Part shown: one piece after another, positions 1 through 36,286 of the stretch
Numbering within the stretch: the stretch's first letter is position 1
Layout of the letters: every line of letters begins with the position of its first letter
Assembly: GCA_963693305.1 (NCBI GenBank)
Contig: OY855903.1
Coordinates: 28,503,955 to 28,567,954, forward strand
DNA length: 64,000 bases
Direction of reading: 5' to 3'
Origin: Meandrina meandrites
Taxonomy: Eukaryota; Cnidaria; Anthozoa; Scleractinia; Meandrinidae
The notes under the pieces: generated by a model
The model's database searches: none
The model's input: only the letters and a program-made list of their open reading frames with translations
Told to the model about the DNA's origin: nothing
Made by a program: the position numbers and the translations under genes

Positions 1-3
1 GCA

Positions 4-236
4 GGGCCTTGGCACGAGAAACGAAGGGCTCTGGAGACAAAGGATTTCCAGTCCTAGATTCTAGGACTTCCAGTCTTCATGTATGCAGTTGTGATGTTTT
101 TATATGATGTATGGAACAGTCATGGCGTTTTTACTTCCGCTCAAGATTTCTTTGTTTCAAACAGCCAATCAAAAAAGTTCGAATTAATTCAAAAACCCTA
201 TGTCCCCAGAGCCCTTCGTTTCTCGTGCGAAGGCCC
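4..236. repeat. Short inverted-repeat element (MITE-like), 233 bp
   Basis: The two ends are inverted copies of about 36-40 bp with few mismatches: the left begins GGGCCTTGGCACGAGAAACG and the right end is its complement with a G/C change. The interior has no supported coding content. It is probably a non-autonomous DNA transposon. The left end lies almost on the window edge, so no target duplication can be judged. Confidence 0.55.
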
Positions 237-542
237 CAGTCGGCTAAGACAAGCAAAAAGGGCCATGGGGACGAGAATGGATTAAATCAAGTGTCGCAAT
301 GTGATGACTGGATGACAGTTATGATTGGCTCCTCTAAAGTAAAAAGGAATCTAAAAAAAATTTAGGTCATACTGTCTAGTGTTTGACAGTGCCTGTTGTT
401 TATACTGGAAAATCAACATAAGCTAATCCTTGGATGTGATGTAACGGCTTCTGTGGCAATTTAATACTGATTTTGGGGCTGTTTATGATATGTTTCCGTT
501 CAGTTTGCAGATTGTACTGTTGCTTTCTTTTCTTTTCATCAG

Positions 543-735
543 TTTAACACAAATACGCAAGAGAAGAAGGGAAGAACGAAAGCAAAAAATAACAGATCTG
601 GTGGAAAACATAAAAAAGAATGTTAAACGAGAAGAAGATGCAAAGGTGTGGAAGTCAAGACTGAAGAACACTTTAGTGGCGGTAGCAGTTTGTTCAGTGG
701 CTTACATTACATTCAGATATTTTACCAGTGGCTAA
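543..735 (+). CDS. Terminal coding exon of an unrecognised gene, possibly tail-anchored protein (5' part outside window)
   Basis: A long pyrimidine tract ending in CAG at 542 looks like a strong 3' splice site, and the frame then runs open to a stop at 733-735. The exon encodes about 63 residues: a very basic, charged helix-prone segment (rich in K, R, E), then a hydrophobic stretch of about 15 residues (VAVAVCSVAYITF) four residues before the stop. That is the layout of a C-terminal membrane anchor with a charged cytosolic segment. An AATAAA signal lies at 970-975. I do not recognise the family. A start at 490 in the same frame is possible, but the pyrimidine tract inside it argues that 490-542 is intron. 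No upstream exon was recognised in the 540 bases before it. Confidence 0.4.
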
Positions 736-969
736 CAATCTGTAAACAACTGTTTGACCTCTGTTTGATTTCTTCAAAGCCTACAATCCTGTCAAAAGTC
801 CTTGCGATACTTAAGGGAATACTACCCAGCGTGAAATCCTTTTGTGTTAAGAAGTAGTCGTTCAATTTTCCGAGTCCCCTTCCCCCAAAACACAATGTTA
901 AAATATTAATGCACAGTTGGATAGATAGAAATCAACATTGCACTGGGGGGTGGGGAGGGCAGGGGGGCT

Positions 970-975
970 AATAAA
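970..975 (+). terminator. Putative polyadenylation signal AATAAA for the 543-735 gene
   Basis: Canonical AATAAA hexamer about 235 bases after the stop codon of the terminal exon on the same strand. This is position-based inference only. Confidence 0.35.
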
Positions 976-2169
976 ATGCCAATTTTTCACGAAAGAAGCC
1001 TTTGTCGAGGATGGAATAGACACTTTGCATAAATAGCGCCTAAATTTGAATAACAATACTTTGTACATCCTTACTGTTTGTAGAGAAAAGATATTTTTAC
1101 GTGAATGTGAGGCTTAGGATCTATAAGTATTGTTATTCAAATGCAGACGCCTTTATCGCTATGTGCCACTGTCCAATCATTTACCACAGTAGTGCACAGT
1201 ACAGCAGAAAGCAGCATAAACAACGTATAAAATTCTTGCAAGTTTGAATTAATTAACTAGTGTAAACTTTACTACAAAAAATGTTTCATTGTGTAAATTA
1301 TTTTACTGGGGGTTAGATAAGCTTAAAATTTTTAACGTATCCCTAACCCCCAAAAAATATTTTCTCTGCGTAGAATGTCGAAAACATTTTTAATTTTGGT
1401 TGAAACCGCGATTTTCTTTGTTAAAGTCGGGAAAAATCGCAACAATTTGAAAAGAGTCTGGGTCCAATATTTGTGACGTCAACCCAGGACATCAGTCGAA
1501 CGTGATATAGCTTGCGAGATGATCTGAGTTATAGGTCGTGACTTTGGTCAGAGCTCCAAAATGCGTAGAAAACCGGGAGACCGTCGAATTCTTGCCAATG
1601 TAATCGAAATACATCAGAATTTGAGATTTCTTGGTCACCGTTTTGGTTCGATCGGCGACTGCTTACAGCGACGATTGAGTTAAGTTAAAAAAAGATGTTT
1701 TTTCGTAGTTTTTTTATTTTTGTTTATAATATTAAAATACATTACTTACAATAACTTACGTACAATACACAACTTACAGTATATAGCTTACAATAACCCA
1801 GTTACAGTTCACTAGTTATAATTACCTACACTATATTCTATAAACATATTTTTACGATTTAGCAATTTTGTTATTTGTTGACGCTTAGATACTTAACACA
1901 ACAATTAGTACACTAGTATACATACGGCTTAAAGATTGAAGTTATCTGCGAGACAGTGGGGTAGATATGCAGGACGCCATACTATAAGCCAACATGTGGC
2001 AAAAACTTCTCCCATTTCTGAAAATGTTTTGTTAGTTTGTTCCGCTTTGCTGCTATCTTTTTTTCTACTTGGTAGACATGCCGTAAGAAGGAATTAACAG
2101 AATTCAATTTACACTTAGATATAAAATTTAGCTGTCAGTATCAGGTGGTTTTAAAATACAAGAGTACTC
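976..2169. other. Gene-free AT-rich intergenic stretch
   Basis: No open frame with recognisable protein features on either strand. Only AT-rich sequence with a few short imperfect inverted repeats was seen (for example GGGGTTAG near 1309 against CTAACCCCC near 1343). Confidence 0.5.
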
Positions 2170-2880
2170 TTCCGAATTAAAAACTTCACAAAAAGTGTCC
2201 ATTATTGTAAAGGGTGAAACTTAACCGTACATTCACCAGGCCAAGAACAGAAAGTCTTTGTCATGTCGCAGTAGAAAAATATTTGCTCGAAGGATTCAAC
2301 TTCTCGTTTACAAAAGGTACACGAAGGCGAGCAACCTAAAGAATTTTTCATTTGTAAATACGATATTAATACTTTACATTGGAATTCTCTAATTTTAGTT
2401 TCAATCGTGACTGTAAAAGGCAAGGAGTACATTTTCTTCCAGTCGAACGGAAACTGGAAACGTTTCCTTTAACCTTTTTTGAGCAGTTGGAGGAACTTGC
2501 TTTTTACTTTTAAACGCATTGTAAAGCCATTTGGACGAAACGTTTGATAAAGCTACCCCAGAATTGTCCACATCTTTAAATAAATTGTGTCATCAATATT
2601 TGGAGGAAGGTGCTGTGTGCTTTGTCTAATGATCTGTTTCCATTCATGAGGGATTGCGTCAACGATGCTCCTTACTTTAAAATGCTCTAATGGAGATAGA
2701 TTTGCATTTAACACCCTGTAGGAAGATTCCAGTATCAGAAAGAAAGTCATCGATCGAAACAATTCCTTAAAAAAACAAATGTTTTTCGAAAAGCGAGAAC
2801 TTTTGGACAGTAATGTTTTTATTATTCCATATAACCTGGTGAACAATATCCCCATACGATAGTATCGGAGATTGATTTAA
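2170..2880 (-). pseudogene. Decayed non-LTR retrotransposon (LINE) reverse-transcriptase C-terminus
   Basis: Read on the minus strand, 2202-2432 encodes a LINE-type C-terminal zinc-binding segment: TIETKIREFQ, then a Cys-rich CTFCKREVESFEQIFFYC pattern, characteristic of the region after the RT domain in many animal LINEs. The segment upstream (2553-2855) reads on as related coding sequence but in a different frame, and residues matching the family continue across the stop at 2553 only in a shifted frame. At least two frameshifts are therefore present. The piece is 5'-truncated and non-functional. The exact LINE clade cannot be set from this fragment. Confidence 0.6.
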
Positions 2881-2950
2881 CAAGGACCAGGCGTCAAAGC
2901 ACTCTTTATACAAGGCTGGAGGGCAGACAGGCAACTATTTGGTATCAAAA

Positions 2951-3341
2951 TTAAAGGGGCACTGTCACGAGCATAACTTCAAAAATTCAACAGCCCCAAA
3001 ACATGTTTACACCACTGGAAACCTATCAACAGTGGTCAGGTTTTATTAAAACTACTAAACCAGTGTACTGAAGATAAATATAGAGTGATATCACTGCGAT
3101 ACCATCGGGAGCTTTTGATCTCAACTTGAAAAAGTCAGCCTGACTTTTTCAAGTTCTGTCCCTGTGGTTTGGAAAAATTGATGAAAACTATTTACGGTCA
3201 CCCTCTTCTTTAAACAATTTGCTAGATATCCTTCCCTTTACGTTCTAGGAGCATTTCCTGCATGGTTGAAAGTACTTAGACGTAATTTTGGTGCCGTTTT
3301 ACTAAAAAGGTCACAAAATGGCTGTGACAGTGTCCCTTTAA
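2951..3341. mobile_element. TTAA-flanked inverted-repeat element, ~390 bp
   Basis: The ends are inverted (AGGGGCACTGTCAC at left, GTGACAGTGTCCCT at right) and each is bordered by TTAA (2951-2954 and 3338-3341). TTAA duplication is the signature of piggyBac- and Kolobok-type transposases; the element itself is non-coding. The interior contains a perfect hairpin around 3124-3157 (arm AACTTGAAAAAGTCAG). Confidence 0.6.
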
Positions 3342-3479
3342 GGTTAAGAATAAAAAACATTCCCCGCCTATCCGAGAGAGAGAGTAATTCAATGTTATCT
3401 TCCAAGAGCTGGTTTTATCCTTATCTGCAAATCTTTTTAAGACGGAATCCGCCAGGACTTCATTGGACAAAATTATGTA

Positions 3480-3806
3480 CCAAAATTATTTACACTTTAT
3501 TGCAAGCTTTTGTGTCACTGCTTCAAATATCTTATCAAAAGAAATCTTTTCTAACAACTCCAAACATCGAAAACCAATTTCGAAGTTCCGCTGAATTCCA
3601 CTAAATCGCTTAAAAGACGTGAGCTTTTGCCTATAGCTTGTGAACTTTGAATTTCATTTTCTGTCTCTGATAAGAAATTGTTGTACCAAAATTATTTACA
3701 CCTTATTGCAAACTTTTGTGTTACTGCTTCAAATATCTTATCAAAAGAAATCTTTTCTAACAACACCAAACACCGAAAACGAATTTCGAAGTTCCACTTA
3801 ATTCCC
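3480..3806. repeat. Direct duplication, ~125 bp copies spaced 206 bp
   Basis: The block at about 3480-3603 recurs at 3686-3806 in the same orientation with scattered substitutions. It starts ACCAAAATTATTTACAC and shares ATCTTATCAAAAGAAATC and the following bases. It is non-coding and looks like an old local duplication. Confidence 0.6.
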
Positions 3807-4064
3807 GGTAAAGACGATTTCACAAAATGGCTGCACGTGAGAATTTTCCTATAGCTTGTAAACCTTGAAATTCATTTTCTAAGACTCTGATGAGAAATTG
3901 TTGTTGATGTTATCAGGGATTATTACTTATATCTTTACCTTTTATTTAGGGTACAAAATAACGCAATACGATTTAAATTATTCTGGTACTCGATTTTTGT
4001 CCAACTTCAATAAATATTACTCGACTTCCTGGTGGATTCCGTCTTAATACCTTCTCAAACTCAT

Positions 4065-4330
4065 TAATAATTCATCTAGTTAACACAAAGGAAATCAGAA
4101 CTGTGACGGTGGTTTGAAATCTGATCTTAATTAGCATATTTTATTTCTCTGTTTTCTCCGTAGTTTTAGTGTCGATTGAGAAGATATATCAAACCCTAGT
4201 GAGAGTGTTTCATCACATGTCCAAACACCTCAAAGTTCGTCAAAAATACTCCGCTACGCGTCGTATTTTCAACTCTCTTCTCGGTGTTTGGAAATGTGAT
4301 GAAACACTCTCCCTCGTGTTTGATATATAT
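4065..4330 (+). repeat. Hairpin repeat with ATATCAAAC ends, copy A
   Basis: The core 4183-4330 is an imperfect inverted repeat: ATATCAAACCC and GTGTTTCATCACATG on the left, matched by CATGTGATGAAACAC-like sequence and GTGTTTGATATAT on the right. Flanking sequence on the left (AAGGAAATCAGA, TTAATTAGCATA) also recurs in opposite orientation at 47,830-48,092, so the full unit is about 260 bp. It is a dispersed repeat, probably a MITE. Its right end is interrupted or bordered by the next element at 4331. Confidence 0.55.
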
Positions 4331-4564
4331 TAGAGAGGTTAAGCATGACGTTTACGGCAAACGCCAAACGGCAAAAATAATTCTGATTTTGCTCACTTTT
4401 TCTTTAGCACATAAATAAAGCCAGTCGAAAAATAGGAAAAAAATCCCTTAATCACAGTAAATGCAAACAATTTCCCTAAATTGTACAAACGGCTAAAATC
4501 AGACACCAAAAGTTCGATTTTTGCCGTTTGCCGTTTGCCGTAAACGTCATGCTTAACCTCTCTA
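4331..4564. mobile_element. MITE with ~35-bp terminal inverted repeats, 234 bp
   Basis: The ends are inverted copies beginning TAGAGAGGTTAAGCATGACG, followed by runs of TTTGCCG-type sequence. ATAT borders both sides, compatible with a TA or ATAT target duplication. It lies directly at the end of the hairpin repeat before it, suggesting a nested insertion at that repeat's TA-rich terminus. Confidence 0.65.
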
Positions 4565-5936
4565 ATATCATGGGTGACAAATTACTCCTTAATTTTGGCG
4601 CGAAATTTCAGCGCTAATTTATAATTTCACATGTGAAATTATAAAATTGCCATGGCAACGTTTCAATGTCTCAGTGGCAAGATGACGTACAGGCTTTTAA
4701 AAGATGATCGTAAAGCTTAAACTTTGCACATTTTCGCTTGAATTTCACCTTGGCCAGTTTGTTTGGTCGTGTTATAAACTTTAAACGATAACATGAATGG
4801 CATTGAGCGGAATCTTGAGCGTTTTACAAAGCGGAAAACAACAGGAACTGGTCAGAAGTTATTTTGAAAACTGGATGGAAACAATGAAAAATGAATCATG
4901 AACATCGAATGAAACTTATAAATGAGTAATGAATTATTGAGGTAAAAAGAGGCAGGAAAAATGAATATCCAGAGTCCAATGATTCAGCTTCCACCCCCGG
5001 GTATACTAAGTGAGGACGCCTATGTTATGTTTATGTAATGTTTAATAAATGAGCAGCAGTGTTTTATCAAGTTTAAAACACGAGGCGCAGCCGAGTGTTT
5101 TAGGCTTGATAAAACAGGATCTGCGAATGTATGGAACGGCTTCAAAATCTTCTGATGTAGATCTACTCATTCTCGCACCAATATTTAGATTTTGGGTTAT
5201 TTTGGACTCGAAAATTGGACGTAAAGTTTAGCTGTCTATCAGATATAAAGACACTCATTAAACATTAATTTCTTTTCTGCTTTCTTTGTGAATTATTAAT
5301 GAGTTTTTGAATGGGGTTGTAAATATGGTGGCACACAAATGCATGATAAAAGACGGAACAGTGGCCCTTAATACTTGTTTGTCTTGGCCAGATTTTTAGC
5401 CCTACCACTTTTAAATGGTCTCCGCGGTCCCTGAATTGATCCCCGAGAAATTTTGTCAAACCAATCCTGATACTCGTTTATCACAGTAGCTTTGGAGAGA
5501 CCCACATGTTGAACAGCTTGCTGTGTTGCAGGTGACGCTTAAGCACTGGAGACTTCTTCGACGTGGATAGTAATGATGCCGAGTTCTTGAGCTTGTTGGC
5601 AGCCAATCATTTAGGGGCGGCTCGGGGCCTCAAATACCGTAAAATTCCAGTTTTTAGCCCTGTGCTTATACAACGTTAACTTCGTAAGGGGTTTTGAGTG
5701 GGCTTATAAGCGGAGGGGCTTATATCCGGTGCGGGGGGGGGGGGGGGAGGGGGCTTGTAAGCGGAAGAAAAAAAAAGTTCGAAACGAGCCACGGCAGTTT
5801 TGATTGAAGTACGTTTTAAGTTAAAAAATGAAAATAAAGTAACATTTGGCCCTATTCAGTTCTGTCATCCAGCAGCGAGGTACTCTTGAAAGTTTCTTGA
5901 AGGTCAGTAGTACTCAGGTTTTGTATGGGATTTCCT
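4565..5936. other. Gene-free stretch with perfect palindromes and a G-run
   Basis: No supported gene. Contains a perfect 26-bp palindrome at 4619-4644 (TTATAATTTCACA and its complement), an imperfect palindrome near 5063-5115 centred on a repeat-type GTTTTAAACAC sequence, and an uninterrupted G-rich run near 5728-5752 capable of quadruplex-type structure. Confidence 0.5.
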
Positions 5937-6398
5937 CTATAACCTTTCAGTATACTGTTGCATGGGAAAACCTAGCCTCTGCAAATCATCTGTAGTGAGG
6001 ATACAAGCGTGCGCTCCGGCGTCTACCTTCATTTGGATATTACGCTTGTTGCTTATCTCGACAGTAGCATAGATCTTTTTAGGGTAACTGCTCATGCTGG
6101 AGGTAATGGTATCCAAAACCACTGTTATTGGCTCGGAGTCGCTCCCCTCGTGTTCAGCACAGCTGTTTATGCTTGAAGAATCACTGGTTTGATCATTGTC
6201 ATCCTGCAAGTGGATCTGTCCCTGGTATTCTGGGCTCTGCACGACTTCATGAACTTGTTTCAGTGCTGTAGCAAGGGTAAAAGAAGTGGGGGGGGGGGGC
6301 CACGCGAGCGATCCGCTGGGATGGTCTGGGGGCGCGCATGCCCCCCAGAACATTTTGAAATCTAGAGGCTTGGAAATGCTATTTCCAACGTTATCCAA
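5937..6398 (-). pseudogene. Retroelement protease-like fragment
   Basis: The minus-strand frame ends in a segment resembling the retropepsin region of Gypsy-type polyproteins: a beta-strand (IYATVEIS), then KVDAGAHACIL in place of the usual DTGA active-site motif, and a following helix (LQRLGF). The active site reads DAG rather than DTG or DSG, and the frame stops soon after with no RT behind it. It is an isolated, probably dead fragment. The N-terminal third of the open frame contains a proline/glycine-rich stretch from a G-run and is probably not coding. Confidence 0.45.
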
Positions 6399-6500
6399 GA
6401 GCTATTTGTGATTTACGCATAACGCGAATTATTTACTTCCTACACTGTCTCAGCAAACGAATGCACATTGAAGAGAGTATAACAAGTATTAATTGTCCTT

Positions 6501-6585
6501 GGACATTATCTGTTCCTCGAAGCTCACAGTTTTCCGCGAGCTTCGCTCTCGGAAAACTGTTCGCTTCTCGGAACAGATAATGTCC
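6501..6585. repeat. Hairpin, ~85 bp
   Basis: Inverted repeat: GGACATTATCTGTTCC at the left pairs with GGAACAGATAATGTCC at the right. An inner stem AGTTTTCCGCGAGC pairs with GCTCTCGGAAAACT-type sequence. It is non-coding. Confidence 0.6.
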
Positions 6586-6873
6586 GCGGACAAATATCCG
6601 TGCATATTTTCGCACCAAATGGAGGCTATTGTTTATTTAATTTCCTGGAATATTATGGTCTCCCTGTGCTGCAATTCCCTCTGAGACCCAGCTGCAAGGA
6701 TTTATGGGAGTTGTATTCAAAAAACATATCGTGCTGACTACAACTACCATGATCTCTGCAGGCGCGTCTCGTAGGGGTAATCGGGCATTTACTGAAGTAC
6801 AAGAACTAAATACTTTAATTTTGGAACCGCTAAATGCAGTTTATCGGCTAACACGCGGCTTAAACGGATTTAA

Positions 6874-7522
6874 GGTGGCTCGAAGGGGTTTAGATATTCC
6901 CGTCTTTGGTATTCTATTGCGGCTACACCAATAACGTTGAGGCTAAACTTTTGGTACAACTTTGTAAAGGTTTTACCAATGAACAAATTGCAGTTGCTAT
7001 GACGTCAAAATTCGTTGCCATGGCAACGCCATATGAGGTCAAAGATACCTTATTTTTTACCGTTTGTGGCTAATAACTTAAAAACCAGACGGTGAAAGTT
7101 TTTGTTTTTTATATATGTTTGCCTACTGGGCAAAACAAACAATCTAACAATGTTTAAAAAAAATCTGTAGGTAGGGTTCAGAGCCACCTTAAATTAGTGA
7201 AAAAATGACGTAGCTTTGAATCCTACCTACAGATTTTTTTAAAAATTTGCAAAAATTTTTCTTTCGTCAGTTGGATAAAAATATATCAAAAACAAGAACT
7301 TTCACCGAGTAGTTTTCGAGATATTAGCCTCAAAAGGTCCAAAATAGGGTATCTTTGACCTCACATGACGTTGCCATGGCAATGCTTTTTGACGTCAATT
7401 TGTTCATTGCTAAAACTTGTACAAGTTTGTACTAAAAGAATTTCTTAAAAACTATTGGTATAGCTGCGATAAAACACCTAAAACGGGCATGTCTAATTCT
7501 GACTAAACTGTTATGAGCCACC
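6874..7522. mobile_element. TTAA-flanked long inverted-repeat element, 649 bp
   Basis: The ends GGTGGCTC and GAGCCACC are bordered by TTAA at 6870-6873 and 7523-7526. The two halves are diverged inverted copies over most of their length: CCATGGCAACG near 7018 against CGTTGCCATGG near 7370, and AATCTGTAGGTAGG near 7165 against CCTACCTACAGATT near 7225. The GGTGGCTC end sequence is repeated at the centre, near 7188. TTAA borders point to a piggyBac- or Kolobok-type transposase acting in trans; no coding sequence is present. Confidence 0.7.
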
Positions 7523-7526
7523 TTAA

Positions 7527-8329
7527 AACTCGAAGAAAGCCGGGTGATCATCCGTCGTATTTTTCTTTTCCGCAGCAGTTCTTCGTGGTTATTTTTGTCA
7601 AAAAGCTGCTTCCCTGCCTTCGAGTGGAGTATTTTCTCAAGAGGAACAGCTCTTTTAAATGGCCGACCACGATGGCCACGGTTAGGGGCCCAGTGGGTGG
7701 CGGGAACTACTGTATGAAGGGGACTGGAATACTCGGAAAATTTGAATGAAACCTCGGAGACCAATCTAAAAAATCATTTTTTCATGCCTGCGCGGTTTAG
7801 ACTCCACATAGAATAAAGAGTTTTTATTTCTTCATTTATAACCCGAGCGACCTTGGCCGCCAAAAATATTGTGGTTCTGACAAAATGAAAACAAAATACA
7901 CCATACAATAAAGATCAATTTTAATATCAACATTGTCATCATATTTGAATATACCCTGGATGCAGAACACAAAATGAACAAAGATATACATACACCTAAT
8001 TGAAATAACGTCATATTAAAAAGAAAAGTGAAAAAACAAACAAACAAAGAAACAAATAGGAATTAACTTAATCATCATAGCTGGCAGCTTTTACAGGAAA
8101 CTCATGATTCTATATCTGTAGAAATATTAATCGTGTTATAAGAAAAATATATTTACGTGTATTTTGAGGACGTTTCGTCAGGCGAATTTCAAATATATTT
8201 TGGCAATGCCTAATTAATTCATATTTCCCTTTTTTCGTTTTTCTCTGACAACGTTATTGCAATTAGGTGTATAGAAAATATCAATATCATAAATATCAAT
8301 TCCAAGAAAGAATATAATAACCCAAAGGA
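7527..8329. other. Gene-free stretch, downstream of HELLS
   Basis: No recognisable coding sequence. Because HELLS is transcribed toward lower coordinates, part of this stretch may be its 3' untranslated region. TTTATT (AATAAA on the minus strand) occurs near 7825, but no single signal stands out. Confidence 0.4.
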
Positions 8330-8937
8330 AAATGTCTCAAAATTAGCCACTGATCAAGCATCAGCGGTATTGTCCAACAATAACAAAAATACAAATTCCA
8401 GGATAACAAAATATCTCGGAGGAAAATGTCTAAAAATGAGCAACTGATCAAGAATCAGCGCTATTGTCCAACAATAACAAAAATATCAATTCCAAGAGAG
8501 AACAAAATATCTCAAAGAAAGAAAATGTCTCCAAATGAGCCACTGATTAAGAATCAGCGGTATTGTCCAACAATAACAAAAATACAAATTCCAGGATAAC
8601 AAAATATCTCGGAGGAAAATGTCTAAAAATGAGCAACTGATCAAGAATCAGCGCTATTGTCCAACAATAACAAAAATATCAATTCCAAGAGAGAACAAAA
8701 TATCTCAAAGAAAGAAAATGTCTCCAAATGAGCCACTGATTAAGAATCAGCGGTATTGTCCAACAATAACAAAAACATCGATTCCAAGAGAGAACAAAAC
8801 ATCTCAAAGGAAGAAAATGTCTCAAAATGAGCCACTGATCAAGAATCAGCGGTAGTGTCCAACAATAACAAAAACATCAATTCCAAGGGAGAACAAAACA
8901 TCTTAAAGGAACAAAATGTCCCAAAAGCAGCCACTGA

Positions 8938-8963
<26 letters not shown>
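8330..8963. repeat. Minisatellite, ~7 units of ~92-101 bp, overlapping the HELLS stop codon
   Basis: Units begin AAAATGTCTC and contain GCCACTGATCAAGAATCAGC, GTATTGTCCAACAATAAC and ATTCCAAGAGAGAACAAAAT. Units start near 8330, 8422, 8523, 8616, 8716, 8815 and 8913. Shorter units carry a CAGGATAAC variant and alternate with longer ones. The last unit includes the terminal HELLS codons and its TAA at 8938-8940, so the array looks like an outward amplification of the end of the gene and its 3' UTR. Every other unit carries a diverged copy of those last codons, read on the minus strand, ending in TGA. Confidence 0.85.
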
Positions 8964-35401
<26,438 letters not shown>

Positions 35402-36286
35402 ATCTTTGTCTGCATGGATGGGCGCAGAATTGGACGAAACAGCTTTAAACCGCACAAACCAAGTTTGCCAAAACGCTGTAAAAACGGTCACAATCTGTGG
35501 AACAACTGTGCAGCGAGCGAGCAAGCTGATCACGTCGGCAAAGATTCGCGCCAAATTGTAGTCACGTGGTTTGAGCACACTGTGAGAAAACACGCCCGCT
35601 TTTCTTTTGGTCAGCGTTCGTGATTGACTCGGAAAACGCGCTCCTCGGCGTGCGATTCAGGCATGGATCTTCGTTTTTTCCCCGTCGATGTATGGCCCAA
35701 GCGCGTATTTTACAGTACGGACCTAACCCTCGATTAATGAGAGGTTTACATGTATGTGGAAAATGGGGAAATCTTGCAAAAAAGAGCCGCTTTCTTTTTT
35801 ACTTCCGAGATATCTTACTTCCGTTTTGAAATAAAGCACCCAAGCCTACCTCCCTGAGGAGCAGGTTCGTCATTGTGGGTTATGTTTCGTATTGTTGTTT
35901 TCACAGTCGGATCGAGAAGATAAGAAAAGCCTCCACTGTAAAACGATGAAAATAACGAAAAGAGTAATTTCCCTATGTTTTAAAAAGAAAAATTCACACA
36001 GTGATCTGTGTTTATTTGTTATCTGTCGCAATCGAGACATTCTGTTGGGTCCACTAAGTCTTATTTTGCAAGCTGGAAGCGAGGTTGTTGTTACTCAAGT
36101 TTCCATTTAGTTTCCATAGTAACTGGGCTGCCGCGCATGAACAAACAGAAAACTCGCGCCTAGCGACAGAATCAGCCACTGTTCACTTGTACTACAACAC
36201 ACGAGTTGCACGGTGAAAGGAAAGGGGTGTTTCGTGATTTTTGTAAATATATTGAAGGACCAAAACAGATTTAAACACAGAAAAAC
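35402..36286. promoter_or_regulatory. Shared divergent upstream region of HELLS and CFAP20
   Basis: The two start codons face away from each other with 885 bases between them and no other gene. This is the layout of a bidirectional promoter. The 5' UTRs of both genes must also lie here or in unseen non-coding exons. No TATA box at a convincing position was identified. Regulation is inferred from layout only. Confidence 0.5.

Noticed and set aside
8619..8855. Open frame of 78 codons
   Set aside because: Produced by the minisatellite period; repeated peptide with no domain.
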